A stretch of DNA of 28,608 nt from Tritrichomonas musculus (taxonomy: Eukaryota; Parabasalia; Tritrichomonadida; Tritrichomonadidae): positions 1 to 28,608 of the forward strand of contig JAPFFF010000262.1 of NCBI GenBank assembly GCA_039105265.1, given 5' to 3'. Position 1 is the first letter of the stretch, and each line of letters opens with the position of its first letter. This document shows, piece by piece, positions 6,652 to 16,500 of the stretch. The position numbers were made by a program, and so were the translations under genes. The notes beneath the pieces are model-generated. The model worked only from the letters and a program-made list of their open reading frames with translations. It searched no databases and was not told the origin of the DNA.

Positions 6652-8058
6652 ATGACTGTCAGACCTGGAAAAGAAATTGCATGCGATGATGTTAACTATT
6701 CAACTCTTGCTGTAAGCACCAAAGGATATGTAATATATGCCTTTCCAATGAAATATGAATTGCCAAAAATGTGTTTGAGCAAAGGACAAGCTGTAATAGA
6801 TAGCTATCCGTGCTATTATATCAAACTTGAAAAAGACTATTTTCCAACTATAATACTTGTCATACGTTTTATTTGTGGAAGAGAGGTTGTTGTTCTAATG
6901 AAGGATAGAGATATAGATTATAGTAAAGCAAGAATATTGTATGCTTTTGATCTTGAAGCCTTCAAACCAAAGTTCGCAGAAATAAAAGTTGTAAGCAAAT
7001 TAACAGAATCAAGTGAGTTCATATATCCTTTCAAACTTGATCCTGATTGTGACGATGATATTAAAGAAAAGTATGTAAGCCAACTTTCACAAAAAGTTGA
7101 TCAAATTCACCCAGAAATCAAACCAGAAAATTATTCTCAACGACACTGGTATAATTTTTGCTGTTACCAGGATAATAGAGCCCGTACACAAGAACCTCCT
7201 ACCTTTCCTTGTTTATCTCCTCAAGAAAGAGCAGAACTTAAAGAAAAACGAAGATTAGAGAAAGAAGAACAAGAAAAACAAATGAAAAAGGCTGAACAAA
7301 GGAAAAAGAAAAAAGAAGCTGAATATCATAAAAAGAGACAAGAAGAAATAAGAAGAATCAATGAAGCACCGAAGCTTGATATTCAAACAGGAAAAATAAT
7401 ATACAACAAACCTTTTGATCTTGTTGGAGAAGGTAGGTACAAAGCTATAATATATAAGAGGCAGAATGCTAATGTGAATACAAATTTACATGACTTTCCA
7501 ACAGAAAAAACAGAACTTGATATTGATCCTAATGAATCATTAACATTTGACAATCATCCTTATCAACAGAGACCAGCGTTACAGTACTCTGGCCGAGCTT
7601 TGACGAAGGCCAATCAAGCACGTTCAACTCAAGAAGTACCAAAACCTCCGAAACCACCAGTACCGAAGAAGACAGCCACGCTCCGGCCGAGCCTTCGCGA
7701 AGCTGGGGCAAAGAGAAAAGAAATTATACCAAAATCTACAAAGCTTGTCAGAGATAGAATAAGACGAGCGCATAATGAAAAGCGCTATGATTATTCCAGT
7801 GATAGTGATAGTGATAGTGAGCCTATGGAAATTCAATATGGATATCTTGTTATGAATGATGAACCACCTCCACCAAAACAACAACCACCTCCACCAAAAC
7901 AACAACAACAACAACAAATTTTCCCACCGAGGCCACAAGCCATGAGAATTGTAAAAGATGATGAACCTAAAAGAAGACAAACCAGGCACGAGGCCAACTC
8001 CAAAAATAAAAAAGTTCTATCTCCATCAGAAATTGACGATTCTATTTTAAATATTTAA
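6652..8058 (+). CDS. 468-aa protein: globular N-terminus, Lys/Glu helix, Pro/Gln-rich tail
   Basis: Function not recognised. Residues 1-150 look globular and beta-rich (STKGYVIYAFPMKYELPKMC, then PTIILVIRFICGREVVVLM). Residues about 190-245 form a very charged helix (ERAELKEKRRLEKEEQEKQM and following), likely a long single helix or coiled coil. The rest is low complexity, with a Pro/Lys stretch, a DSDSDSE run and PPPPKQQ repeats. A GC-rich stretch at about 7590-7710 stands out from the AT-rich surroundings. The start is a TAAATG at 6652. The stop shares TTAA with the stop of the convergent 867-aa gene. A virion-associated or scaffold-like role is possible. Confidence 0.6.
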   Translation: MTVRPGKEIACDDVNYSTLAVSTKGYVIYAFPMKYELPKMCLSKGQAVIDSYPCYYIKLEKDYFPTIILVIRFICGREVVVLMKDRDIDYSKARILYAFDLEAFKPKFAEIKVVSKLTESSEFIYPFKLDPDCDDDIKEKYVSQLSQKVDQIHPEIKPENYSQRHWYNFCCYQDNRARTQEPPTFPCLSPQERAELKEKRRLEKEEQEKQMKKAEQRKKKKEAEYHKKRQEEIRRINEAPKLDIQTGKIIYNKPFDLVGEGRYKAIIYKRQNANVNTNLHDFPTEKTELDIDPNESLTFDNHPYQQRPALQYSGRALTKANQARSTQEVPKPPKPPVPKKTATLRPSLREAGAKRKEIIPKSTKLVRDRIRRAHNEKRYDYSSDSDSDSEPMEIQYGYLVMNDEPPPPKQQPPPPKQQQQQQIFPPRPQAMRIVKDDEPKRRQTRHEANSKNKKVLSPSEIDDSILNI

Positions 8059-10658
8059 GCCTCATCCTCATCATCTTCATCACTTGTAAGTGCATCTACG
8101 GTTTTGATATCATAGCGATAAACATCATTCTTACGTTCTAGTTGTTGTTGCTTGTATTGTTCTTTATAAGCTGCATATTTACTACCACTACCATAAAGTT
8201 TATCCACAATAGCTGTCAAACGTTTTGTATAGTAAGCTTTGTTCTCTTTAAGTTCTTTTGGTGTTGCAGACAGAACTTGTTCTTGTATAAGTTCTTGTAT
8301 AACTTCTTGTCCAGGCTTCTCTCCTAACATGAGTATTTCTACGAAAACTAATAGGAACAATCTTTCTATAAGTCTAATGAAAGCAGCATGAGTTTTATTA
8401 CTCTTTTCAAGATTTTCTACTTTAATTTCACCCGTCTTGATATCTATGATAGGATCTATGTAATCTGTTCCTATTTTTACAACTTTTGGTCCTGCTCTTT
8501 CGTTATAAGCTGCTTTGTGATCTCGTTTGTAGTTTGCCCAAGCAGGGTATGTAAGAAGTTTACTTCCAAAATCTTTTGTTTCTATTTCTCGTTTGACACC
8601 AAGATCAACAACAATAATGTACATAGCGTTAGAAACTCCTAAATAGTTAAGAAGTCTTATTACAGATTTGTAACCTGGATACGCTACTTCCCAAAAGAAC
8701 TTCCAAAGATAAGAGAAAATAGATGCCCAATACGAACTAGGAGACAATCTTTTGCTTATTCTTGGCTTTCCTAAGCCCAATTTTGTATAATGATCTGTAT
8801 ACTTTTGCATTTCTTCTGTTTCTTTAAGTTTATATTCACCTTTGGCCCAATCAACATTGTCAATAGACTTTTGAAATTGTGCTGCTAGCCAAACATTAAA
8901 TGGTGTTTCTTTTCTAGCTTCACGTGATTTGTATTTTGATTTCCATACTTTCTTATACGGACTAGCACGAACAATCTTATAGCCATTAATGATTCTTGGT
9001 ACTCCACGTTTATCTACAAGAACAATATCATCAACTAGGTCTCCGTTCAAATCTGTAATGGCAACACCGTTAGGATCTTTTGTGTTTGGTGGAAGAAGCC
9101 TGTAGCGAGGTTGTCCAGAATCGTCAACATGATTATAAGCATATTCTTGTGCTAAATCTCGTGTGGCTGCATTCGGTATGTACTTGATACGGAAATTACC
9201 GTTGATGATGATTTCTAACAATTGCTGATTGTAAAAGGAAACATCTCCTTCACCTGACAATTTGGCTATTTTGAAAGACTTTTTAAGTTTATCAGGTATA
9301 TCTTTAGCATCTCTATTTTTTCTTTTACCAACAGTTCTTGTAGGTTTCTTCAACAAATCTTCTGTAAAGTCCTTGTCGGGCATATAAGTGTTTTCATGAG
9401 TAAATTCACCATAGGGTTTGAATCTTTTAGCAGCGCTATCAGCAAAGGTTACTTCTTGATCTTCTAATGTTCTTCTTTCTTTACGTGGAGCTCTGAACGC
9501 TGCTAAAGATGTATTAAGATCATTAACTTCATCCTCATCTTCAATTTCTCTATCGCTATTAACAGTAACTTCTTCTCTTGACATTGTTTTATGATCGAAT
9601 AAATATTCATTTTCATTGTCATCGCTATTCATATTGTAAAGAATTTCTCGATCTCCATTCTCAGAAATATACTTTAATAATTGTTTCAGTCGCTTTTTGT
9701 TTTTGGGTTCTGTAGTTTCATCAAAAATGTTTGTCTCACGAATAGCAGTATGCAACTGTAGAACAAGCTTTCTTACTCTGGTGTCAGAATCGTCTTTTGG
9801 CGAGCAAGCACGATTGTAATAATTATACAGATTTTCTTCTGTGAAATCGTCATTCAACAAACCAAATTTACGAAGCTGTGTAGCATCTACAGCACAAGAA
9901 CTTTTATATATTTGTAACAACTTTTCTTTTTCTTCTTTACTCATGTTTGGTGTACATGGTGAATTAGCAATCTTACTCATTGTTTCTATATTTGTTTGCC
10001 TTCTTTGATTTTCGAATTTCATCAAAGCCTCAACATCTGATATAATTTTGTCAGAGTTTCTATTATAAGAATCAATGTTCTTCGTCAAAGATTCTACAAG
10101 AGACCTAATTTGCTTTGTATCTTTTTTGTTGAAGATAGGGTATTTTTCAGGGTCATCAGCAATTCTGTAGTATAAAAGAAGTGAATCTGATACATCTTTT
10201 TTTAGTTCAATTATCTCAGTAAGTGTGTTCAAATCATCATTATATCTGTTTCTATAATAATGTTGATCTGCTTCTGGTTCCTCCTCTTCTTCCAAATAGC
10301 TTTCTGGCTTTGGTAAAGACGCTGGTAAAGGAATAGTTACAGTTGGTTTCTTAATCTTATCATCTAGTTTATTAAAGTCCTTTGTACTATCAATCAACAT
10401 ATTTGTTAATTTTTCTTTTTGTTTTGGTGTACTTTGTTTGGCTATCATAAAGGAATTTTTCAGTTCTTCAAGTCTATTGATTATATCACTTCGATATTTT
10501 TTTGGGTTATCAAGACATTCAATGATATTCCAAATAATGTCTTGGTCAATATTTGCTTGTTCATACATATATAGCAACATTCTACGGTAATTCATATCTT
10601 TTATTTGTTCTCTTATCATTTTTTTGAAATCTGTTCCGTCAGCTCGCCTAGTAGACAT
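8055..10658 (-). CDS. 867-aa protein with DxNGDxxDD loop, unknown, probably virion-associated
   Basis: A large mostly helical protein. Residues 1-330 are charged and helical with an acidic run (EEEEEPE near 120). The middle is disordered and basic. Around residues 520-570 a compact segment reads AITDLNGDLVDDIVLVDKRG, then PRIINGYK; the D-x-N-G-D-x-x-x-D spacing resembles calcium-binding loops of dockerin/EF-hand or FG-GAP type. Aromatic helices follow (SYWASIFSYLWKFFWEVAYP near 650) and a hydrophobic stretch (FIRLIERLFLLVFVEILMLG near 790), which could be membrane-associated. The tail is acidic (DEDDEDEA). It is divergent from the fibre-like gene with only 14 bp between the two ATGs. No family is identified with confidence. 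Confidence 0.65.
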   Translation of the reverse strand: MSTRRADGTDFKKMIREQIKDMNYRRMLLYMYEQANIDQDIIWNIIECLDNPKKYRSDIINRLEELKNSFMIAKQSTPKQKEKLTNMLIDSTKDFNKLDDKIKKPTVTIPLPASLPKPESYLEEEEEPEADQHYYRNRYNDDLNTLTEIIELKKDVSDSLLLYYRIADDPEKYPIFNKKDTKQIRSLVESLTKNIDSYNRNSDKIISDVEALMKFENQRRQTNIETMSKIANSPCTPNMSKEEKEKLLQIYKSSCAVDATQLRKFGLLNDDFTEENLYNYYNRACSPKDDSDTRVRKLVLQLHTAIRETNIFDETTEPKNKKRLKQLLKYISENGDREILYNMNSDDNENEYLFDHKTMSREEVTVNSDREIEDEDEVNDLNTSLAAFRAPRKERRTLEDQEVTFADSAAKRFKPYGEFTHENTYMPDKDFTEDLLKKPTRTVGKRKNRDAKDIPDKLKKSFKIAKLSGEGDVSFYNQQLLEIIINGNFRIKYIPNAATRDLAQEYAYNHVDDSGQPRYRLLPPNTKDPNGVAITDLNGDLVDDIVLVDKRGVPRIINGYKIVRASPYKKVWKSKYKSREARKETPFNVWLAAQFQKSIDNVDWAKGEYKLKETEEMQKYTDHYTKLGLGKPRISKRLSPSSYWASIFSYLWKFFWEVAYPGYKSVIRLLNYLGVSNAMYIIVVDLGVKREIETKDFGSKLLTYPAWANYKRDHKAAYNERAGPKVVKIGTDYIDPIIDIKTGEIKVENLEKSNKTHAAFIRLIERLFLLVFVEILMLGEKPGQEVIQELIQEQVLSATPKELKENKAYYTKRLTAIVDKLYGSGSKYAAYKEQYKQQQLERKNDVYRYDIKTVDALTSDEDDEDEA

Positions 10659-10678
10659 TTATTATATTATAAATGTTC
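10653..10678. promoter_or_regulatory. 14-bp bidirectional start region with TAAATG on both strands
   Basis: The start codons of the leftward 867-aa gene (10656-10658) and the rightward 762-aa gene (10673-10675) are separated by only 14 bp of pure A/T. Both ATGs belong to a TAAATG hexamer, so the region is nearly palindromic: CATTTA at one end and TAAATG at the other. Transcription of both genes must begin within or very near this stretch, or inside the opposing gene. TAAATG is also found at the starts at 3131, 5203, 6319 and 6652. Confidence 0.5.
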
Positions 10679-12961
10679 ACAATAGAGCAAGCAGGTAGCA
10701 TCAAGAAAGTGAATACTATAGACGAATTAATAATAGAATACATAAAACAATATGCCACTTCATGTGGGTGTCAATGCAATAACGTAAATAATATGGGGTC
10801 AAGCTTGAATACCGAGGAATTGAAAGAATTATTGGAACCTTACGCAAAGCTTACGAACTTAAGTGAGTACGCGAAAACAACTGATTTATTCGATTATTTG
10901 AAAACAGAGGAATTCAATAAAGAATTATTAAAGTATGCTAGTAGTGAAGAAATTCAAAACGCTGTTAATACATTACGTGATTACGTTGTTAACAATTTTG
11001 CATTATCAACTGACATACCTGAAATACCCACAGTTCTCAAAAATAATGAACTACAATTGAATCCGAATGAAGAACCAACAGAAGAAGTTCAACAGAAATT
11101 AATGAATGATGATAAACCGCTATCAGCACAAGCATCATATATATTATCATCCATGGCAATAACTAAAGCAATGGATTTGATTAATCTTGATGAGTATGCG
11201 AAGCTTACGAACTTAAGTGAGTACGTGAAGACACAAGACTTACCAGATATGACCAAGTATGCACTCTCAACAGATATACCAGAACCAGTTGACTTGACAG
11301 CTTATTTTACTAGTGCACAAGCTGATGAGAAGTTTGTTGATGAGGATGAATTGGCTTATGAATTAGATAAGTATGCATTGAAAACAGAGTTGGCCCTTGC
11401 TATTGAGCAAGTAAAAACAGATACACCAACAACTCCAACGGATTTGGTTAATGAATCTGCGTTGAGTACTGCATTGTACGGAACTGAATTGAATATCGAA
11501 TATCCGAATCCTGTTCGTGATTATATATTTGTAAAACCATACTTACCAGAAACCGATATACATGTGATATTTGATGTTAATTGGGGTTCTAACACAGATT
11601 ACATTAACAATATACAACATTTTGATTTGATATTCAAGCCTTATGAAAAATATATGAGAGGGTATAGAATGATGTTAGATAATGGATTATCTATTGTTTG
11701 GTATGACCGTGGTGAATTTATGGTGTGTAATTCAAGTGGCAATACTCAATGGTTAATCAACGTCATTAGAGCACAAATCGAATCACCATTCATTAAAACT
11801 GCAAATGTTGTTGATGAAAATCCAGAACAAATCACAATTCAATGTACACAGAATGATAGCGGTTGTGTAGTTCCTGATGATGATATAAGAAGAGTATTCA
11901 CAACCGAAAAGATCATCGTGAAGTTCAAACGAAATGCTGAAGATACAACATATGAAGAAGCTGAATACGAATACAGTTTATTTAAAAGTTTGAATATGAT
12001 TTACAAATCAACCAGTGGTGAATTAATAAATATTAATTATAATACCCATATTGTCTCATTAAGAGCCACGGATGATACATTGACTAATATTTATGATGTA
12101 TCTATTACATTAATCAGCAACCAACCTGTGAATGATAATATGATTACATCGGTGAAATATGTGAATGATAACTTTGCATTGACAACAGAGTTGGCCCTTG
12201 CTATTGAGCAAGTGAAGAGTGAATGTGATAATAAATATGTATCAAAAAATGATGATGGTTCATTAACAATTAATAGTACCGAAAGTAATATTGCAAGTTT
12301 CTTTAGTTCTGTAAATGCAAATAGTAATACTTCAATTAGATTTGGATATGATTCTACATATAATACAGAATTTTTATACAATTCAGCAAAATATGATAAT
12401 ACAGGTGAATTGGATATATATGTTGATGGTTATAAATTTCAATCTTTTCAAATGTTTGGTTCTGCAAGAAATACAATAATTGATTCTAATTTAAAGGTTA
12501 ATGGTACAATTACATCCAATGGTTCAAATACAATTACTCATTATGCTCCAATTGAATCAGCAATGAACTCTATTAATGATTTCGTTATTGGAGCTCCAGT
12601 ATATATGACTGGTAAGGTTTATAAACATGATGGTGATATGTGGATACCATCAACTGTGAATGATACTACAGATTGTATTTGCTCAGTGAAAACACAGGGA
12701 ACATGGAAAGAGTATATAGGAATTTGCACAAAAATAGATACCAAGAATAATTCAGTAACATTCGCTTCCCATGGTGATTACCTTGTGCGTGTCACAGATT
12801 CATCATGTTATTGTGTAGGTGACGAAGTTTTTATAGATGATGACAATAAACTAAAGATTCTTGCTGGTGCTACTGCAGTAACAGCAAAAATAAGAAGGAT
12901 GACAGTAGGAATTATTACTAGTATCATAAACACAAATATGCTTGCAGTTTTTAAGGCATAA
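10673..12961 (+). CDS. 762-aa fibre-like protein with repeated stalk and beta-rich tip
   Basis: Residues about 45-265 contain repeated short units of the type YAKLTNLSEYAKTTDL, YALSTDIPE and YALKTELALAIEQVK, as in trimeric tail-fibre stalks. Two units are duplicated at DNA level (25 bp at 10847 and 11201; 29 bp at 11384 and 12185). Between about 280 and 500 lies a beta-rich insert. The final 130 residues (GAPVYMTGKVYKHDGDMWIP to the end) are a Gly/Val-rich beta domain with several Cys, likely the receptor-binding tip. A CGCQCNN motif stands near residue 33. This is most likely a virion spike or fibre that contacts the host cell. The start is a TAAATG shared in a bidirectional region. Confidence 0.65.
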   Translation: MFTIEQAGSIKKVNTIDELIIEYIKQYATSCGCQCNNVNNMGSSLNTEELKELLEPYAKLTNLSEYAKTTDLFDYLKTEEFNKELLKYASSEEIQNAVNTLRDYVVNNFALSTDIPEIPTVLKNNELQLNPNEEPTEEVQQKLMNDDKPLSAQASYILSSMAITKAMDLINLDEYAKLTNLSEYVKTQDLPDMTKYALSTDIPEPVDLTAYFTSAQADEKFVDEDELAYELDKYALKTELALAIEQVKTDTPTTPTDLVNESALSTALYGTELNIEYPNPVRDYIFVKPYLPETDIHVIFDVNWGSNTDYINNIQHFDLIFKPYEKYMRGYRMMLDNGLSIVWYDRGEFMVCNSSGNTQWLINVIRAQIESPFIKTANVVDENPEQITIQCTQNDSGCVVPDDDIRRVFTTEKIIVKFKRNAEDTTYEEAEYEYSLFKSLNMIYKSTSGELININYNTHIVSLRATDDTLTNIYDVSITLISNQPVNDNMITSVKYVNDNFALTTELALAIEQVKSECDNKYVSKNDDGSLTINSTESNIASFFSSVNANSNTSIRFGYDSTYNTEFLYNSAKYDNTGELDIYVDGYKFQSFQMFGSARNTIIDSNLKVNGTITSNGSNTITHYAPIESAMNSINDFVIGAPVYMTGKVYKHDGDMWIPSTVNDTTDCICSVKTQGTWKEYIGICTKIDTKNNSVTFASHGDYLVRVTDSSCYCVGDEVFIDDDNKLKILAGATAVTAKIRRMTVGIITSIINTNMLAVFKA
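10847..10871 (+). repeat. 25-bp direct repeat in fibre gene, copy 1
   Basis: The 25 bp beginning AAGCTTACGAACTTAAGTGA recur identically at 11201-11225, encoding the stalk unit KLTNLSEY in both places. Identity at silent positions points to recent duplication or gene conversion between stalk units. Confidence 0.85.
11201..11225 (+). repeat. 25-bp direct repeat in fibre gene, copy 2
   Basis: Identical to 10847-10871 and in the same reading frame, 354 bp downstream (118 codons). Confidence 0.85.
11384..11412 (+). repeat. 29-bp direct repeat in fibre gene, copy 1
   Basis: The 29 bp beginning ACAGAGTTGGCCCTTGCTAT recur identically at 12185-12213 and encode TELALAIEQVK both times. The repeat ends the stalk before the beta-rich insert and recurs after it, so the pair brackets that insert. 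Confidence 0.85.
12185..12213 (+). repeat. 29-bp direct repeat in fibre gene, copy 2
   Basis: Identical to 11384-11412, in frame, 801 bp downstream (267 codons). Together with the first copy it flanks the beta-rich insert of the fibre-like protein, as expected if that domain was inserted or swapped as a module. Confidence 0.85.
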
Positions 12962-13253
12962 TTTTGTTAATTAGTTTGTCAGTCATATAAATTGAAAGAT
13001 TGATGTTATATTTTTCTTTGAGTTCTCGTCTGACATATGAGATTTGTTTGTGCTTTGGTAGCTTTGTTATTTCATTTTTGTTATCTTCATTTTGTATATA
13101 CTCCATAACTTGTTTTCTTTGTTCATCATTCATATTTTTGCTTTTGTTGAATGGAGCTGTTCTCTGTTTAGTTATTTTTGGTTTGTCTAATAAGCGATTT
13201 AATAACTGCTTGATTTCTAATAACTCTTTTATTATTTCTTGTTCGTTTGACAT
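12951..13253 (-). CDS. 100-aa protein with N-terminal coiled coil and basic C-terminus
   Basis: Residues 1-24 form a leucine-rich heptad helix (EIIKELLEIKQLLNRLLDKP). A Lys/Arg/Asn-rich linker follows, then a helical C-terminus (LPKHKQISYVRRELKEKYNI) that could bind DNA. The gene is convergent with the fibre-like gene and their 3' ends overlap by 11 bp. It lies downstream of the polymerase in the same direction. The oligomerising helix plus basic domain suggests a small nucleic-acid-binding protein, but no family is recognised. Confidence 0.55.
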   Translation of the reverse strand: MSNEQEIIKELLEIKQLLNRLLDKPKITKQRTAPFNKSKNMNDEQRKQVMEYIQNEDNKNEITKLPKHKQISYVRRELKEKYNINLSIYMTDKLINKIMP

Positions 13254-13305
13254 TACTGTTTAAAATAAAAATAAAAAACAAAAAACAAAAATAAGAATGA
13301 ATTTT

Positions 13306-13551
13306 TTAATAAGAATAATCTTTTGCAGTGAGTCCAGTAATGAAAGGTAAACAAGCTTGATTCTCTAGTACAATCATTTTTGTGTGTGAACCAGTTAAAG
13401 CATTTTTGTTAACAGTAACCTTTGACATAATATTGTTCTTCATTTGTAAGTTAATGTTCTTACCAACTTTAATAGATTTTTCCATCAAAACTTCTTTATA
13501 ATCATTACGTACAATATTGTTCTTTTTCAATGATACTCCTTTTAATTTCAT
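13306..13551 (-). CDS. 81-aa ORF just downstream of the polymerase ORF
   Basis: A basic, Lys/Asn-rich ORF that begins MKLKGVSLKKNNIVRNDYKE. Its ATG overlaps the stop of the large polymerase ORF by four bases, and both read leftward. Its content is compatible with a polymerase-associated C-terminal segment, since family-B polymerases of this kind are known to have a basic thumb region. I treat it as a separate reading frame. Confidence 0.4.
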   Translation of the reverse strand: MKLKGVSLKKNNIVRNDYKEVLMEKSIKVGKNINLQMKNNIMSKVTVNKNALTGSHTKMIVLENQACLPFITGLTAKDYSY

Positions 13552-16500
13552 AGCTTTACTGTTTCATCATTATTCCATATTGTGTAGCATTTTGGTGCAA
13601 GTGCTATCATATGGTCTCCTACTTTCTCTATTGCACACCCCAAAAGTTTCTTTTCATCAGCAATATCATGAAGTTGTGGATTGGGAAAGAACTTATAAAC
13701 ATGCTTGTACCAAAATGATTCATCTTTGATGATATTGTTGAACAACTGTGATGGGGTTTCATCTTTGTTACCTGAAATGGCAAAGTAAGCAGAATCGGTG
13801 TCTCCTTCTATAAAATGAAGTCTATTCATGTCCAAGCACCTATTCATAAAATCATAGTAGAAGGTACAGTACCAGAATTTAGCATTATCTAATGTCCAAA
13901 ATGATTCTTGTAAGCAGGTAGTGCAATGATAAGTTTTTGGTTGTTGTTGAATAATAAAGAGATCATCATTTAATTGAGCACCATTCACGTACGTTTGAGA
14001 AATAATATACTGATAAGCTTTGTTAGTATCACATATTTTTACTTTACAAAACTTCTCAGTGTTCATTCCATCGTAACCATACGAACCATTCATACTAATC
14101 TTGTAAAACTTTTCATTACCATTTGACTTCCCAGCAATAATATCTTGTCGTTTCTTCATGAATGTAGTAACAAATTCACGAAATCCTGTATGAGCTTCAT
14201 AAATTGAGACACTCTTTACATCCTCTAGCACTAAGCCATGATCAAGTAAGAACCATAAATAGTAATTGCTAAATGTCATATATTCTCCATAAGTGTCAAG
14301 TAACATAGTAAGTTTGCGTTCTTCTTTGTCTAATGAGGCTAGTTTATGCTCTTGAAGATAAGAGTACATATAACTTCCTATTACTGATTCCTCATTTTTG
14401 ATGTTGATGTTTCTGAAGACTGGAGGAAAATTAATGAAGTAATTGATCTTGCTTGCTGGGCATACTAACTTTACTTTTGCTATGAATAAGTGTTTTGGAT
14501 TTGGTTGGAATCTTGTTTTGCTAGTTATAATGTCTATTGCCTTTTGTTTTGATTGGTTGTCTTTAACATCTATTCTGCGTACGAAACTACCTGGCATGTA
14601 CATAATTCCACCATGATATTTATTGAAATCATGTTTTGTAGAAGAAAACGATGAAGGGTACAAACTATTAAAATCAACTCCAACAACATGTGTCATTATA
14701 TTTGGAGTGTCGTACGAAAGAACTTTATTATTGATTGCATCGTACCTAAACTTATTAATATGTGTTTCGCCTTTAATATTATATCTGTGCTGTACGTTTG
14801 ATAGTCCTCCTGTTATGTTATTTCGTAAACTATAATATTCTTGTTCATCGTTAATGAGAGTAGGTAAATGATTTAGTTTACAAAACTTCTTCAACTGAAT
14901 TCTTAATGAGGTTATTTTTGGGTCATCACGTTTACGAAGCTTATTACATTCTACACAAGCGAGTTTGCAATTGCTCAATTCATGTCCAATATCGTTATCA
15001 ATTCTATCAAGTGTTGGTTTGTTTACGTTTGTAAAATGTTCCTTACATAAATGGCAACAACCATTATTGTACATTTTCATAAATTCATCAAAATCAGAAA
15101 CTGATATACACTTGTCAAGATTTCGCATGTTATTACTATGGGTTTGATTATATTTTTGATCTTGCTTGTAATAACAGTCACATTTATATTTCCACCATTT
15201 GATTGTTGGTTTGAAGGAATTTTCTTTGTTAATTATGTCGTATTCAGTGTTTGGATCAAAATCTTTATAAGCAAGAGCGTACTTGATACATGCTGAACAC
15301 TTTGATAATGATAAGTTTGATATCATGTCTACATTATATTCAGCGTTCATAGCAATAAGATTGTCAATTGGCTTAATCATCATTTCTACATCATTATCAT
15401 TATAAGCTAGTAAGTAATCCCATCTATTTTTGTAGTTCTTGCAATCATTTACATATTCTGCATAATCTTCCTTAGATAATGGGTTTCGTTGGTTCAAATA
15501 ACTATAGAAGTCATCATAAGCAAATGGTTCTGTTGAAGATAAAACTTCATTGTAATTATCACTATTGATAGCCTCATACGGAAAGACTCCCTTGTTACTG
15601 TTGGTTTCACCTCCAAAGTCAACACCAAATTGCTTTAATGTTCCACCGGCAACAAAAGCTTGAGCATCTATAAAACGAAGTTTGGTTGGATATTTAGTTG
15701 AAGTAAGTATGAATTGTTTTAGTGATGATAATGTTCCAATGATGCTATTTGATTCAATTTTCCAATGAGAGGCATTAAGATATTGTTTGAATAGATTACT
15801 ATCAAATCTTGAAGAATTGAAACCAAATACCGTTATGGTAGTTATATTGTTGTCTATCTTTTCAGGTACACATGAGTATTGTTGTTTGTCTTTGTATACA
15901 ATTAATGATTGTTCAAAAAGCCAATCAAGCCATAATGGAATGAAATCTTTGTTATCCTGTAAACTAAAATGCTTTGTTGTTAAGCCAGAAGCAGACTTTA
16001 CGCATGAGGAAACTGATAACGGTAAGAGCCGTGAATTGATAATAGTTGATTTACTGGCTTCTGTATTTACAACTTGATCCATTGTTTCAAAGTCATATGT
16101 TATGTAATAGATATTCGGTTTCCATGGTAATCCGTGTGCAAGACAATACTCATAGACAGGATTGTTTAAAATATGTGGACAATATGGTAAAGCTTCCTTG
16201 GCTGGTACAAATTGTTTCTTATACTTACCATCACAATGTTTGACATGATCATCGAAACGTTTGATATTGCTATGCCCGTAATGAACATAAGAATTGCATT
16301 TTGGACAAACATGAATTGCAGTAAGTTTTTCAGCATCTTTGATAAACATAATATGAACAGTAAGGTCTTTGGTAAATAATAATGCTGAATAAGTTGTGTA
16401 ATCTTTGTTGAAATACCATTGTTCCTGTAAGTCATATTGTTTGTCATTGTTGTATTCATATATGTTTATGTTGATTTTATGTTTTTCGGCTAATTCTTTC

